This document shows, one piece after another, positions 6,502 through 14,360 of a DNA stretch of 21,078 nucleotides. Position 1 is the first letter of the stretch, and each line of letters opens with the position of its first letter. A program made the position numbers and the translations under genes. Source of the stretch: an uncultured Planctomycetia bacterium (GTDB lineage Bacteria; Planctomycetota; UBA1135; GCA-002686595); assembly GCA_937952135.1 (NCBI GenBank), contig CALFYL010000183.1, forward strand, positions 1 to 21,078, given 5' to 3'. The notes under the pieces are model-generated. The model was not told the DNA's origin and did not search any database. It worked only from the letters and a program-made list of their open reading frames with translations.

Positions 6502-7209
6502 ATGCGCCGCGTGCTCCGCCTCATCGGCTTCTTCTTCGCGGTCTTCGTCGCCCTTCGCATCCTCCAGACGATCCCCGTCGTCGGAGGCCTGTTCCACGGC
6601 TTCTTCGGGTTCTGGGTGGCCGCGATCGCGCTCGCGTGGCTGCTCTCGATCGCCACGGAGCGCTGGCTCGCCCGGCGCCGGCTCGCGCGCCAGATCCAAG
6701 CGCTCGGGCACGTCGACAATCCGCACATCCGCGGCAAGCGCGGCGCCTTGCTGCTCGCCTCGGGCCGCGCGGAACGCGCCCTCGGCGATCTCGAAGCCGC
6801 CGTCGCGGGCGAGCCCGAGGTCGTCGAGTGGCGCTACCGGCTCGGACTCGCGCGCCTCGCGCTCGGCAAGCCGCGCGAAGCCGCCGAGGACTTGAACGCC
6901 GCCGAGGCGCTCTTCGCGGACCACGCCTACGGCGGCATCCAGCTCGCGCTCGCGCGGGCCGAACTCGCGCAAGGCGAGCCGCGCCGCGCTCTCGAAGCGC
7001 TCCAGCGCTTCGAACTCCCGCGCGGGGACACGCCCGAGAGCGCGTACCTGCGCGGCAAGGTGCACGCGAAGTCCGGTCGTCGCTCCGAGGCCCTGCCGTG
7101 TTTCACGACCGTCGAAGCGCTTTACGAGCACACGCCCAAATTCCAGCGCCGGGCGCAGTTGCGCTGGCTGTGGCGCGCGCGCCTCGCGCGGCTCGGACTG
7201 GTGCTCTAG
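6502..7209 (+). CDS. Membrane-anchored TPR-like protein of unknown function
   Basis: A 235-residue protein with two hydrophobic segments near the N terminus (about 5-23, IGFFFAVFVALRIL, and 33-49, FFGFWVAAIALAWLLSI). These are followed by a basic stretch (ERWLARRRLARQIQ) that would lie on the cytoplasmic side. From about residue 75 the rest is helical-hairpin repeats of TPR type: KRGALLLASGRAERALGDLEAA, YRLGLARLALGKPREAAEDL, ALARAELAQGEPRRALEAL and LRGKVHAKSGRRSEALPCF. TPR scaffolds usually bind other proteins, and no partner can be named. The ATG at 6502 starts directly before the first membrane segment. The gene converges on the ABC permease gene with 19 bases between the stops and is divergent from lpxB. 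The function is not recognised. Confidence 0.8.
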   Translation: MRRVLRLIGFFFAVFVALRILQTIPVVGGLFHGFFGFWVAAIALAWLLSIATERWLARRRLARQIQALGHVDNPHIRGKRGALLLASGRAERALGDLEAAVAGEPEVVEWRYRLGLARLALGKPREAAEDLNAAEALFADHAYGGIQLALARAELAQGEPRRALEALQRFELPRGDTPESAYLRGKVHAKSGRRSEALPCFTTVEALYEHTPKFQRRAQLRWLWRARLARLGLVL

Positions 7210-7228
7210 CGGCCCCGCCGCGCGTGGC

Positions 7229-7990
7229 TCACGGCGTGCGCCGCGCGAAGGCGTGGAGCGACGCGCCGTACAGCGCGAGCGACACGCCGAGCATCGGGAG
7301 CGCGAGCTTCGGGTCGAGGCCGCCGCGGCCCTGGATCTCGAGAAAACGCTCGACATCGGTGAGGCGGAACAGCGACCACTGCGTCGCCTTCTCCACCAGG
7401 TAGATCGCGAACTGCAGGATCGTGAAGAACAGGAGCGCGAAAGCGATCGACAGAGGCGAGCGCGAGAGCGTCGAGCAGAAGAAACCCACGCTGTAGATCG
7501 CGAGCAGCAGGAGGTTCGTGTGCAGCGCGCTCCACATCAGCGGTCCGTAGTCGAGGTGCTGGCCGACCTGCTGCAGGATCGGCGGGATCGTGAGCGTGGT
7601 CGCGAACACGGGCAGGCAGAGCGCGAGCGCGCCCTGCACGTAGCGCTCGGTGAGCAGGCGCGCGCGCGACACGGGACGTGCGAGCCAGATCTCGAGCGTG
7701 CCGCGCTGCGCCTCGCCGGCGACGGCGCCCACGGACAACAGCACCGCCGCGGCGACGCCGAGCGTGTTGCAGCCCTTGAAGAAGTGCTGGCCGGTCACGT
7801 ACGCGAAAACGCCGCCCGTCTCCAGCGTGTCGATGATGTTGCGCATCACCGGCAGCGGCGCCATCGCGCGGAACTTGCCGATGTGCTTTTCGAAGTCCGG
7901 CCAGTACAGGAGCGCCGGCACGAGCATCAGCTCGAGCACGATGAAGAATCCGACCCCGCGCCAGAGCGCGGAGGACAGGGCGCGCGACAT
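7229..7990 (-). CDS. ABC-2 type transporter permease
   Basis: A 253-residue integral membrane protein with about six predicted membrane segments (around 14-30, 76-92, 119-139, 158-172, 180-199 and 229-247). The loop GEAQRGTLEIWLARPVSRARLLTERY (92-117) carries the typical ABC-2 permease signature E..RGTLE....PVSR..ll, as in NosY-like subunits. It works with the ATPase encoded just upstream: its ATG (7990-7988) overlaps that gene's TGA by one base, so translation is probably coupled. A long periplasmic-side loop lies between segments 1 and 2. The cargo is unknown; such pairs export drugs, lipids, polysaccharides or antibiotics, or help copper-enzyme assembly. No dedicated substrate gene lies next to it. 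Confidence 0.92.
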   Translation of the reverse strand: MSRALSSALWRGVGFFIVLELMLVPALLYWPDFEKHIGKFRAMAPLPVMRNIIDTLETGGVFAYVTGQHFFKGCNTLGVAAAVLLSVGAVAGEAQRGTLEIWLARPVSRARLLTERYVQGALALCLPVFATTLTIPPILQQVGQHLDYGPLMWSALHTNLLLLAIYSVGFFCSTLSRSPLSIAFALLFFTILQFAIYLVEKATQWSLFRLTDVERFLEIQGRGGLDPKLALPMLGVSLALYGASLHAFARRTP

Positions 7991-8928
7991 CAGCAAGCCT
8001 CCACGCCGTAGAGATCGCGGTACAGCTCCTGAAGCGAGGCGCGGCCGAACTCGATGGCGCGCGGCGCTCCGAGAGCGGCGAGCTTCGCGAACTCGGCGAG
8101 CGCCGGGCGCGGGTCGTCGCCCCGAAGTTCGATCACGAGCTCGCTCTCCCTCGTGCTCACGCTTCGCGCGTGCGGTTCGAGTTGCGCCGCTGCGCGCTGC
8201 AGCGCTTCGCCGAGCCCCGCGCGCGGCGCGAAGCTCACGCGCAGCACCCGCCGGGCGCGCGCGGCGACGGATTCGGCGCTCTCCGACGCGATCACTTTGC
8301 CCGCGTGGATGAACACGAAGCGCTCGCAGGCGCGGTCGACCTCGCCGAGGTGGTGGGACGAAAGCAGGATCGTCGTGCCGCGGGCCGCGTCCTCGCGCAA
8401 CATCTCGATCAGCACCCCGCGCTTCGTCGGGTCGAGGCCTTCGGAGGGCTCGTCGAGGATGCGCACGCGCACCTGCGGGGCGAGCGCGGCCGAAAAGAGC
8501 AGCTGGCGCTTCATGCCGTGGCTGTAGGCGTGAACGCGGCGTTCGAGCGGCAACTCGAAGCGCTTCGCGTAGTCGCGCGCGCGAGCTCGCGCCTGCGCAT
8601 CGCGGCCGCGCAGCAGCCAGTCGAGGTGTTCCGCTCCCTTGAGCTCGCCGTACATCGCGATCTCTCCCGGCGAATAGGAGCAGCGCTCGCGGATCTCGAG
8701 CCCGTCGCCGCGCAGCGCCGCGCCGTCGACGCTCACTTCGCCGGCGTCGGGCCGGGTCAGGCCGATCAAGATGCGCAGGAAGGTCGTCTTCCCGCTTCCG
8801 TTCGGTCCCAGCAGCCCGGTCACGCCGCCCGGACCGACCTCGAGGTCGAGCGGCGCGAGCGCCAGCTTCTCGCCGAAACGCCGCGTCACGCCGCGCACTG
8901 CGATCCGTCCTTCGCCGCCTTCGAGCAT
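7990..8928 (-). CDS. ABC transporter ATP-binding protein
   Basis: A 312-residue nucleotide-binding subunit energising the ABC-2 permease encoded immediately downstream. Walker A is GPNGSGKTT (about 41-49). The signature motif is the divergent YSHGMKRQ, typical for ABC-2 exporters. Walker B is VRILDEPSEGLD and the switch histidine is in TTILLSSHH. The Q-loop region reads CSYSPGEIAMYGELKG, where the usual Gln is replaced by Pro-Gly-Glu, as seen in several NosF/CcmA-like ATPases. The last 90 residues form an extra C-terminal domain common in this group. The ATG at 8928 precedes the first strand (IAVRGVTRRFG). It is divergent from the kinase gene with only 51 bases between the chosen starts, so the two promoters must be close or overlapping. 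Confidence 0.94.
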   Translation of the reverse strand: MLEGGEGRIAVRGVTRRFGEKLALAPLDLEVGPGGVTGLLGPNGSGKTTFLRILIGLTRPDAGEVSVDGAALRGDGLEIRERCSYSPGEIAMYGELKGAEHLDWLLRGRDAQARARARDYAKRFELPLERRVHAYSHGMKRQLLFSAALAPQVRVRILDEPSEGLDPTKRGVLIEMLREDAARGTTILLSSHHLGEVDRACERFVFIHAGKVIASESAESVAARARRVLRVSFAPRAGLGEALQRAAAQLEPHARSVSTRESELVIELRGDDPRPALAEFAKLAALGAPRAIEFGRASLQELYRDLYGVEAC

Positions 8929-8979
8929 CCGCGGATGGTAGCAGCCGCTCGCCCGCTATCTTGGCGCGGGAACCCTGAC

Positions 8980-9744
8980 GTGGAAGCACCGGCCCATCTG
9001 CTCAAACGCGACGCCTTCGGCCGCGTCGAACTCGTCGAGCGCGCAGGCCAGCGCATCGTGAGGCGCGTCGCCTGTGGCGGCGGCGCACCGCTGTCGCGCG
9101 TCGTCGCGCGCGCGTTGCTGCGGCGCGAACGCAAGGCGCTGCTGGCGCTCGAGTCCTTGGACGGCGTGCCGCGGCTCGTCGAACGGACGCCGTCGCCCGA
9201 GGTGCTCGAGCGCACGCACCTCGACGGCGAACCGCTCCACCGCGTGCGCGAGCTCCGAATCGACTTCTTCGAGCGGCTCGACCAACTCGTTCGCGCGCTG
9301 CACGCGCGCGGGGTCGCGCACAACGATTTGCACAAGGAGCAGAACATCATCGTGAGGCCCGACGGCGCGCCGGGGCTGATCGATTTCCAGCTCGCGAGCG
9401 TGCACGCGCGCTCGTCGCCCACGCTGGCGCGGCGCGCGCTCGACGATCTGCGCCACGTGGCGAAGCACCGCCGGCGCTACCTGCGCTTCGCGCGCGTTGC
9501 GGACCCGGCCGTGGCGCCGGCCCGCGAGCTCCTCGACGCGCCGCCGCGCGCGCCGAAGCGAAAGGGCGTGGCGCTCGTCTGGCGGCGCACCGGCAAGCCG
9601 CTCTACAACTTCCTCACGCGGCGCGTGCTCGGCCGGCGAGACGGCGAGGAGCGGCGCGAAACGGCGGGGGAGTGGCCCGTGTGGGCGCCTGCGAGCGCGC
9701 CGAGAAGCGACGGCGGAGATAGCGTCGGCGGCGGATGCGAGTGA
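8980..9744 (+). CDS. Atypical protein/LPS kinase-like protein (RIO/Kdo-kinase-like)
   Basis: About 254 residues with a compact kinase fold. The catalytic loop is HNDLHKEQN (HxD...N pattern), followed by the metal-binding LIDFQLAS, where DFQ replaces DFG. The N-lobe has IVRRVACGG where a VxK lysine would be expected, so the usual ATP-contacting lysine is probably an arginine or lies elsewhere. The pattern matches a bacterial group annotated as RIO-like or serine/threonine kinase-like, and distantly the Kdo and heptose kinases of LPS. The later DDLRHVAKHRRRYLR and GKPLYNFLTRRVLG stretches are also typical. The start taken is the GTG at 8980, just before similarity begins and after a GGGA; an in-frame ATG at 8935 is the alternative. 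The last 35 residues are low complexity. Substrate unknown; an envelope sugar is possible given lpxB nearby, but this is weak. Confidence 0.78.
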   Translation: MEAPAHLLKRDAFGRVELVERAGQRIVRRVACGGGAPLSRVVARALLRRERKALLALESLDGVPRLVERTPSPEVLERTHLDGEPLHRVRELRIDFFERLDQLVRALHARGVAHNDLHKEQNIIVRPDGAPGLIDFQLASVHARSSPTLARRALDDLRHVAKHRRRYLRFARVADPAVAPARELLDAPPRAPKRKGVALVWRRTGKPLYNFLTRRVLGRRDGEERRETAGEWPVWAPASAPRSDGGDSVGGGCE

Positions 9745-9790
9745 GCGCGCGCTCTTCGCGGAGCGAGCGGCGCCCGCACGCCGGCGGCGC

Positions 9791-10465
9791 CTACATCACA
9801 TCGGCGCGATAGACGAACTTGCGCTGGCGCGGGAAGTTGCGCTTGTACGTCACGAGCCGCCACAGTTGATCGGGACCGACGGCAGTGAGGTAGCGGCGCG
9901 TACCGCCGTCGGGCGCGCTGACTTCGACCTCGCCCGTCACGAGCCCGACGAGCCGCAGGTCGTGCTCGCCTGGACCGGCGAGGTACAGACCCGCGCCGGC
10001 CTGACCCTCGCTGGCCCGACCCGGCGTGTCGCCCAGCGCGCTCGGCACGTCGACGATCAGGCCTGTGACGGCTTTGTCGGAGCGCACGGACACGTCCGCG
10101 CTCCACTTCGACTTGCCGCGCCGCCCGATCAGCCGCAGCGTTTGGCCCGCGCGCGGCATCTCGAAGGACATCGGCACGCGCGGCAGCCGGATCTGCGGCT
10201 CGGCGGTGAACAGGCCGCCGCCGAGGGGCTCGACGACGGTGAACTCGACGCTCGGGCCGTCTCCGAACCAGGCCGTGACCTCGATCGGCCCCGAGCGCGC
10301 GCTGCGCCCGAGAAACACGAGGCCGTAGTCGGTCGACACCGCGAGCTCCGTCGCGCCATCGACCCCGCGCACCTCGAGCACCGGATCGGCGACCATGCGC
10401 GTGCCCTGGCACGCGGCGAGGAGACACAGGACGAGGGCGAGCAGCGCTTGGGCGGGACGGGGCAT
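9791..10465 (-). CDS. Predicted lipoprotein of unknown function
   Basis: A 224-residue protein with a lipoprotein signal: hydrophobic ALLALVLCLLAAC, with LAAC as lipobox and Cys19 as the lipidated residue. The mature part is rich in beta-strand patterns (VEVSAPDGGTRRYLTAV and the like) and ends with a basic segment LVTYKRNFPRQRKFVYRADVM. No family was recognised. It is the last of three genes on this strand, 67 bases after the second metallopeptidase-like gene, and probably belongs to the same transcript. It may therefore be an envelope partner of those exported proteins. It converges on the kinase gene with a 46-base gap containing a small hairpin (cgctc...gagcg at about 9750-9765). Confidence 0.75.
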   Translation of the reverse strand: MPRPAQALLALVLCLLAACQGTRMVADPVLEVRGVDGATELAVSTDYGLVFLGRSARSGPIEVTAWFGDGPSVEFTVVEPLGGGLFTAEPQIRLPRVPMSFEMPRAGQTLRLIGRRGKSKWSADVSVRSDKAVTGLIVDVPSALGDTPGRASEGQAGAGLYLAGPGEHDLRLVGLVTGEVEVSAPDGGTRRYLTAVGPDQLWRLVTYKRNFPRQRKFVYRADVM

Positions 10466-10532
10466 GGAGTCGGGGCCTGGGAGCGACAGCCTAGCGTTCG
10501 GAAGGGCCCGAGACTGCTGCGCTGCCGGACGG

Positions 10533-12233
10533 CTAGCCGTCGCCCATCAGCTTCGCGAAGTACGAGCGGTAACCCTCGTTGTCGGGCGCGAGCGCGATCG
10601 CCATGCGAAAGCACTGCGCCGCTTCCTCGGAGGGCTTCGGCATCTTGAACTCGCCGTCCTTGGGCGGCTCGCCGCCGAAGCTCATCGTGGAGATGTACAG
10701 CAGCTGGCCGAGGTCCCAGTGGTAGCGGCCGTTCAGCGGATCGGCCTCGATCGCCTTCCGAATGGCGGCCAGGGCTTCTTCGTCGCGCTCGAGCACGTCC
10801 AGCGCTTCGTGGCGCGCCCAGTGCGCGCGCGGGTCGGTGCAGCCGCCGGCGAGCGCCTTGTCGAGGTCCGCGAGCGCCTGTTCGGCGTTCTTCCTCGTCT
10901 TCTCGCGGTCGTACTTCTCGCCGTCGAACTCCTCCAGCCCGCGGTAGGCGATTTGCATGTAGGCGCGCTTGAAGAGCTGGTCGGCGCCGGTGAGCTCGAT
11001 CGCCGCGATCCAGTCTTTCCATTCCTTCTCGAGCGTCGCGAGTTCCTTCACACCCAGCGCCGCCAGCACGACGCGCTTGATCTCTTCGGGCGAAGCCTGC
11101 TTGGCCGTGCCGCTCTTGTCGAAGGCCGCCGGCACCGACACCACCTGGTACGCGATGCCCTTGGTGAGCGTGTAGAGGTCCTTGAAGAACTTGTTGAAGC
11201 CCTTCTGGTACTTCGGGCTCGACTCGTTGAGGAAGTAGACGAACGACCAGGCGTGCGCGTACTGGAAGGCGTCGAAGTCGGGCTTCTCGAGCTCGAACAG
11301 CTGGTCGAGCTTGGTGTCGTTGCCGTCCTTGATCGCGTTCTGCACGGTGAGCAGACGGTCGGCCTGCATCGCCCCGGGCTTGACGACCAGCTTGCCCTTC
11401 TTGTCGCGCGAGATGTCCGACGAGCCGAAGTAGTCTGCCACCGCTTCGTTCAGCCAGATCTGCGGGTAGTACTGCGGCTCGATCAGGTACGTGAGCAGGT
11501 GCGTGCACTCGTGCAGACCGACCCACTCGGTCATCGAGGGCTCTTCGTAGTTGTGGAAGAAGGTCAGCACCGGCGGCTTCTCGCCGCGGTTGAAGTAGCC
11601 CGCGACGCCCGGTCCGCCCGGCTTGGCGAACTTCTGGAACTCGTCGCGGTTCTTGTAGATGTGCACGTCCATCTTCGTGCGGCCGAGCGTCGGACTGGGC
11701 TTGATCTTGAAGCGCTCGTCCATGAGGTCGTAGAAGGCCTCGAGCAGCTCGCAGTAGTAGTCGAGCAGCTCCGGCGACGTGTTCGAGCGCACCACGAAGT
11801 GCTTGGTCTCCTTCATCCACGCGCTGTGCCAGTCGGCGTGCGCGGCGATGTCGTCGGCGCGCTTCTTCGACGCCGCGGCCTCCTTCGCGAGCTCGTCCTC
11901 GTAGGCCGGCTTCGACAGCCAGCGTCCGCGGTACTTCACGTAGCCCTGAGCGAGCTTGGCGCGCTCGTCGTCGTCCTTGGGCACGTAATCCGACATGTCG
12001 CCCTGGACTTCGACCGCCTTGACCTTGTCTTTCGCGAGCGTGAGCGTCCCGTGCTCGAACTCGACGCGGTAGTTCGCGCCTTCCTCGCGCACCTTCTTGC
12101 ACTCGAGCACGCGGTTGTCGTGCGTGATGACGCGGTCGAAGGACGCGGGCTCGATCGCGGCAGTTGCGAGCGCGGTCGTCGCGAGAGAGGCGGCCGCGAG
12201 CGCACTCGCGGCGAGGAAACGAAGCTGCTTCAC
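10533..12233 (-). CDS. Exported HExxH metallopeptidase-like protein (DUF1570/peptidase-MA-like) with C-terminal TPR
   Basis: A 566-residue protein with a signal peptide (KQLRFLAASALAAASLATTALATA). Residues 30-140 form an N-terminal helper region. From HFVVRSNTSPELLDYYCELLE (145 on) the sequence follows the DUF1570/peptidase-MA pattern, including TKMDVHIYKNRDEFQKF. The zinc site is HECTH (241-245) with the third ligand E263 in WLNEAVADYFG, a HExxH-x17-E gluzincin arrangement, so it may be catalytically active. A shared motif, AHAWSFVYFL, follows at 326-335. The C-terminal part (about 415-566) has TPR-like repeats (DEEALAAIRKAIEADPLN; AAQCFRMAIALAPDNEG). The GTG at 12233 is chosen because GGGAGA precedes it by nine bases and the signal peptide begins there. 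It is 98 bases downstream of a related gene and 67 bases upstream of the lipoprotein gene. Substrate unknown. Confidence 0.85.
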   Translation of the reverse strand: MKQLRFLAASALAAASLATTALATAAIEPASFDRVITHDNRVLECKKVREEGANYRVEFEHGTLTLAKDKVKAVEVQGDMSDYVPKDDDERAKLAQGYVKYRGRWLSKPAYEDELAKEAAASKKRADDIAAHADWHSAWMKETKHFVVRSNTSPELLDYYCELLEAFYDLMDERFKIKPSPTLGRTKMDVHIYKNRDEFQKFAKPGGPGVAGYFNRGEKPPVLTFFHNYEEPSMTEWVGLHECTHLLTYLIEPQYYPQIWLNEAVADYFGSSDISRDKKGKLVVKPGAMQADRLLTVQNAIKDGNDTKLDQLFELEKPDFDAFQYAHAWSFVYFLNESSPKYQKGFNKFFKDLYTLTKGIAYQVVSVPAAFDKSGTAKQASPEEIKRVVLAALGVKELATLEKEWKDWIAAIELTGADQLFKRAYMQIAYRGLEEFDGEKYDREKTRKNAEQALADLDKALAGGCTDPRAHWARHEALDVLERDEEALAAIRKAIEADPLNGRYHWDLGQLLYISTMSFGGEPPKDGEFKMPKPSEEAAQCFRMAIALAPDNEGYRSYFAKLMGDG

Positions 12234-12242
12234 AGTCGAGAA

Positions 12243-12248
12243 TCTCCC
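12243..12248 (-). promoter_or_regulatory. Ribosome binding site that fixes a GTG start
   Basis: Read on the minus strand this is GGGAGA, nine bases before the GTG at 12233. It supports GTG over the further-upstream ATG at 12362, which would overlap the end of the preceding gene and would bury the signal peptide 43 residues in. Confidence 0.7.
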
Positions 12249-12331
12249 GTCGAACGGAGGGACCGAAGAGGGCGAGCGCGGGCCGCGGGCGGCCGCACGG
12301 GATGGCACGTCAAGGCGCGGGAACGCGGAAC

Positions 12332-14008
12332 TCAGATGTTCAGCGTGTATTCCTTCCAACACGCCTCGAGCTTGTCGAAGTCGATGCCGGCGAAGGCCGC
12401 GTCGACTGCCTTGTTGAGGTCATCGGTCTCGACGAGCGTCCGAAGGTACGTCGAGAGGATGTTGTCGTAGGCCGGCTCCCAACACTTCGAGTTGCCCTTT
12501 CCGGTCCGCAGGAAGTAGACGAACGACCAACCCTGGGCGTAGTGGTCGCCGCCATTTGTCTGGTACTTGCTGCCGCCGTAATACTGCGCTTGAGTCCAGC
12601 GCACGATTTCCTTGAGCGGCACGACGCCCACACCCACGTCCTTCTCGGACTTCTTGATGTTCTCCTTCACCAGTCCGAGGCGCCAGTCGAACGGGCGCAA
12701 CTTGAACTTGCGGTTCGTGATCTGGTAGCCGGAGAAGAAGTCGCCGTTGCCCTCGTTGTACCAGCTGTGCGGAGCGAAGTTCCCGAGGAAGTAGAAGATG
12801 TACTGGTGGAACGCTTCGTGGTTGAGCGTCGCCCACGTGTCGCGCCGACCGCCGCCTTTTTGGTCGTCGTAGATCACGAGTTCTTCGTGGAACGAACTCC
12901 AATAGCCCGCCGAACTGGGCGGTCCGCCGTAGGTGTGGTACTCGTTCTTGTCCTTGCAGACGCGCACGACGCTGCAGCGGCTCATCTCCATCGGATCGGC
13001 GCTGCCCGCGACCGTGCGCGGCGCTTCTTCCGGCTCGTCGCCTTCTTTGGCGTCGCCCTTCGCGGTGGGATTTGCCGCGGCCTCTTCCTTCTTGCGCGCG
13101 GCGGCCAACAGTCGCAACTCGGTGATGAGCGAGACGGGGTAGATCTCGTCGTAGACCTCGCGGATCGCCTCGAGGCGCGTCATCAGCTCCTCGATGAATT
13201 CCTTGTCGTCGGTCTTCGAGGTGATCACGAAGTAGTTCGGGCTCTCGAACAACTTCCAGCCGGGGTTCTTCGCGACCTCCTGCTCGAGCTTGTAGCGCTT
13301 CTCGTCGCGCGGCGCGCTGCTGCGCGGACCCGTGCCGATCGCCTTGGCGTTCAGCTCGACGCGCTTGAGGCTCTTGCCGGCGGTGTCGTAGGCGTTTTCC
13401 CACTTGCCCCACTTCTTCTTGTCGCCGGGGCCGATGCCGACCATGGCCACGTCGACGTCCGGGGACAGCGGATAGACGTAGACGAGCGCCGCGAGTTCGA
13501 CGCCCTCGTCCTTCGAGCCCTCGGTGCGCTTGAAGAGGATGCGCGTGGCCGCGAGCCCGTCGACCTTCACCGTCTTGCGTTCGGCCTCCTGCCAATCGCC
13601 GAGCGCGGCCTTCGCGTACGCCGCGAAGTTCGCTTCACCTACCGGGACCGGCCGGCCGCCGCCCTTCTCGTCGCCTGAGTCGTCCGCCTTCTTGCGACGG
13701 TCGAATTTGAGCAACTCGACGCGAGCCTCGTCGACCAAGGCGTTGGCCTTGTAGTCGATGATGTAGTTGGCGCGCCCGTCGGAGTACTTGCCGATGGCGT
13801 TGACTTCGTGCGACTGCGCCGGAACGAAGCCCCAGTCGGGCGCTTTGATCGTGAAGCCGAGCCCGACCTCGTCCTTGTAGAGGTTCGAGATCTTCGGAGC
13901 GGTCTGGGCATGGACGACGGCGCCTGCCAGCACGACGACGGCCGCCAGCCATGCGGAGCGGGCAGCTCGGAGCGCGATAGGAACGACGAGGCGGTGCAGG
14001 TTGACCAT
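12332..14008 (-). CDS. Exported HExxH metallopeptidase-like protein (DUF1570-related)
   Basis: A 558-residue protein with a signal peptide (AWLAAVVVLAGAVVHAQ, cleavage likely after HAQ or nearby). Residues 40-220 form an N-terminal domain beginning KISNLYKDEVGLGFTIKAPDWGF, somewhat like PsbP/DUF1795 folds. A charged low-complexity insert lies at about 305-335. The peptidase-like domain starts at NYFVITSKTDDKEFIEEL (258 on). The zinc site is HEAFH (397-401) with E419 in SWYNEGNGDFF, the same HExxH-x17-E spacing as the next gene, and AQGWSFVYFL (491-500) is the shared C-terminal motif. The two genes are thus diverged paralogues, this one without the TPR tail. The ATG at 14008 is chosen because GGGAGG lies ten bases upstream; a second ATG at 14026 overlaps that site. 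It is probably the first gene of a three-gene operon. Confidence 0.85.
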   Translation of the reverse strand: MVNLHRLVVPIALRAARSAWLAAVVVLAGAVVHAQTAPKISNLYKDEVGLGFTIKAPDWGFVPAQSHEVNAIGKYSDGRANYIIDYKANALVDEARVELLKFDRRKKADDSGDEKGGGRPVPVGEANFAAYAKAALGDWQEAERKTVKVDGLAATRILFKRTEGSKDEGVELAALVYVYPLSPDVDVAMVGIGPGDKKKWGKWENAYDTAGKSLKRVELNAKAIGTGPRSSAPRDEKRYKLEQEVAKNPGWKLFESPNYFVITSKTDDKEFIEELMTRLEAIREVYDEIYPVSLITELRLLAAARKKEEAAANPTAKGDAKEGDEPEEAPRTVAGSADPMEMSRCSVVRVCKDKNEYHTYGGPPSSAGYWSSFHEELVIYDDQKGGGRRDTWATLNHEAFHQYIFYFLGNFAPHSWYNEGNGDFFSGYQITNRKFKLRPFDWRLGLVKENIKKSEKDVGVGVVPLKEIVRWTQAQYYGGSKYQTNGGDHYAQGWSFVYFLRTGKGNSKCWEPAYDNILSTYLRTLVETDDLNKAVDAAFAGIDFDKLEACWKEYTLNI

Positions 14009-14018
14009 CGTTTTCAAT

Positions 14019-14024
14019 CCTCCC
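14019..14024 (-). promoter_or_regulatory. Strong Shine-Dalgarno for the first metallopeptidase-like gene
   Basis: On the minus strand this reads GGGAGG, followed by A and nine more bases before the ATG at 14008. It decides the start codon in favour of 14008, since the alternative ATG at 14026 overlaps the site. Confidence 0.75.
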
Positions 14025-14041
14025 ATGCGTAGCGGTGTCAA

Positions 14042-14101
14042 GCGAGCGGGTTCCAGGCGAGCAAGTGCCAGGCGAGCGAGTGCCAGGTGAGCGAGTGCCA
14101 G
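14042..14101. repeat. Four tandem 15-bp repeats in the operon leader/promoter region
   Basis: The four units begin at 14042, 14057, 14072 and 14087. The consensus is gcgagcgagtgccag; units 2 and 4 differ from unit 3 by one base each and unit 1 by two. The array ends in a fifth, broken unit (gagagtg). It lies 34-93 bases upstream of the ATG of the metallopeptidase-like gene, so it falls in that gene's leader or promoter. It could be a variable-number spacer or a set of regulator sites. No motif of a known regulator was recognised. Confidence 0.85.
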
Positions 14102-14360
14102 GAGAGTGGACTTTCACGGCGTCGACGCGCGAGCTGCGACATCCTTCCAGTCTCCGACGGCCTCCATGACACCTCTCGAGGGTACGAGCCGCAAGGGCGG
14201 CAACGTAAAGCGCACGCGCAGTCTTGGATTGCGAGCCGCTTTCGCTGCAAACTCCCCAACTCCTACCGCGGTCGTTGCGTAGGCCCGGCCCCTCCGGCGC
14301 GCTCGCGTTCTCGCGGAACGACGCGCTGGAACCGTCCACCCCCAACCTTCGGAGCGCCCC

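Larger units (their letters stand above)
14009..14360. other. 352-base intergenic region between divergent genes
   Basis: This region must hold the promoters of the metallopeptidase-like operon (-) and of the 1026-residue protein (+). It contains the Shine-Dalgarno at 14019-14024, the 15-bp tandem array at 14042-14101 and, at 14351-14354, a GGAG six bases before the GTG at 14361. Between 14102 and 14350 I see no convincing gene, RNA or sigma-70 promoter, only moderately less GC-rich sequence around 14200-14270. Confidence 0.6.

Noticed and set aside
8170..8979. Upstream extension of the kinase frame across the ABC ATPase gene
   Set aside because: The extension is antisense to the ABC ATPase and has no kinase similarity, which starts only near 8980.
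12279..12296. GC-rich palindrome (ggccg...cggcc) between the two metallopeptidase-like genes as a terminator
   Set aside because: The stem is only about five to seven pairs, with no T tract. In DNA this GC-rich such palindromes are frequent by chance.
14042..14101. TGGCAC in each 15-bp unit (minus strand) as a sigma-54 promoter
   Set aside because: The downstream GC element is not at the required distance from the GG, and the motif recurs simply because the unit is repeated.
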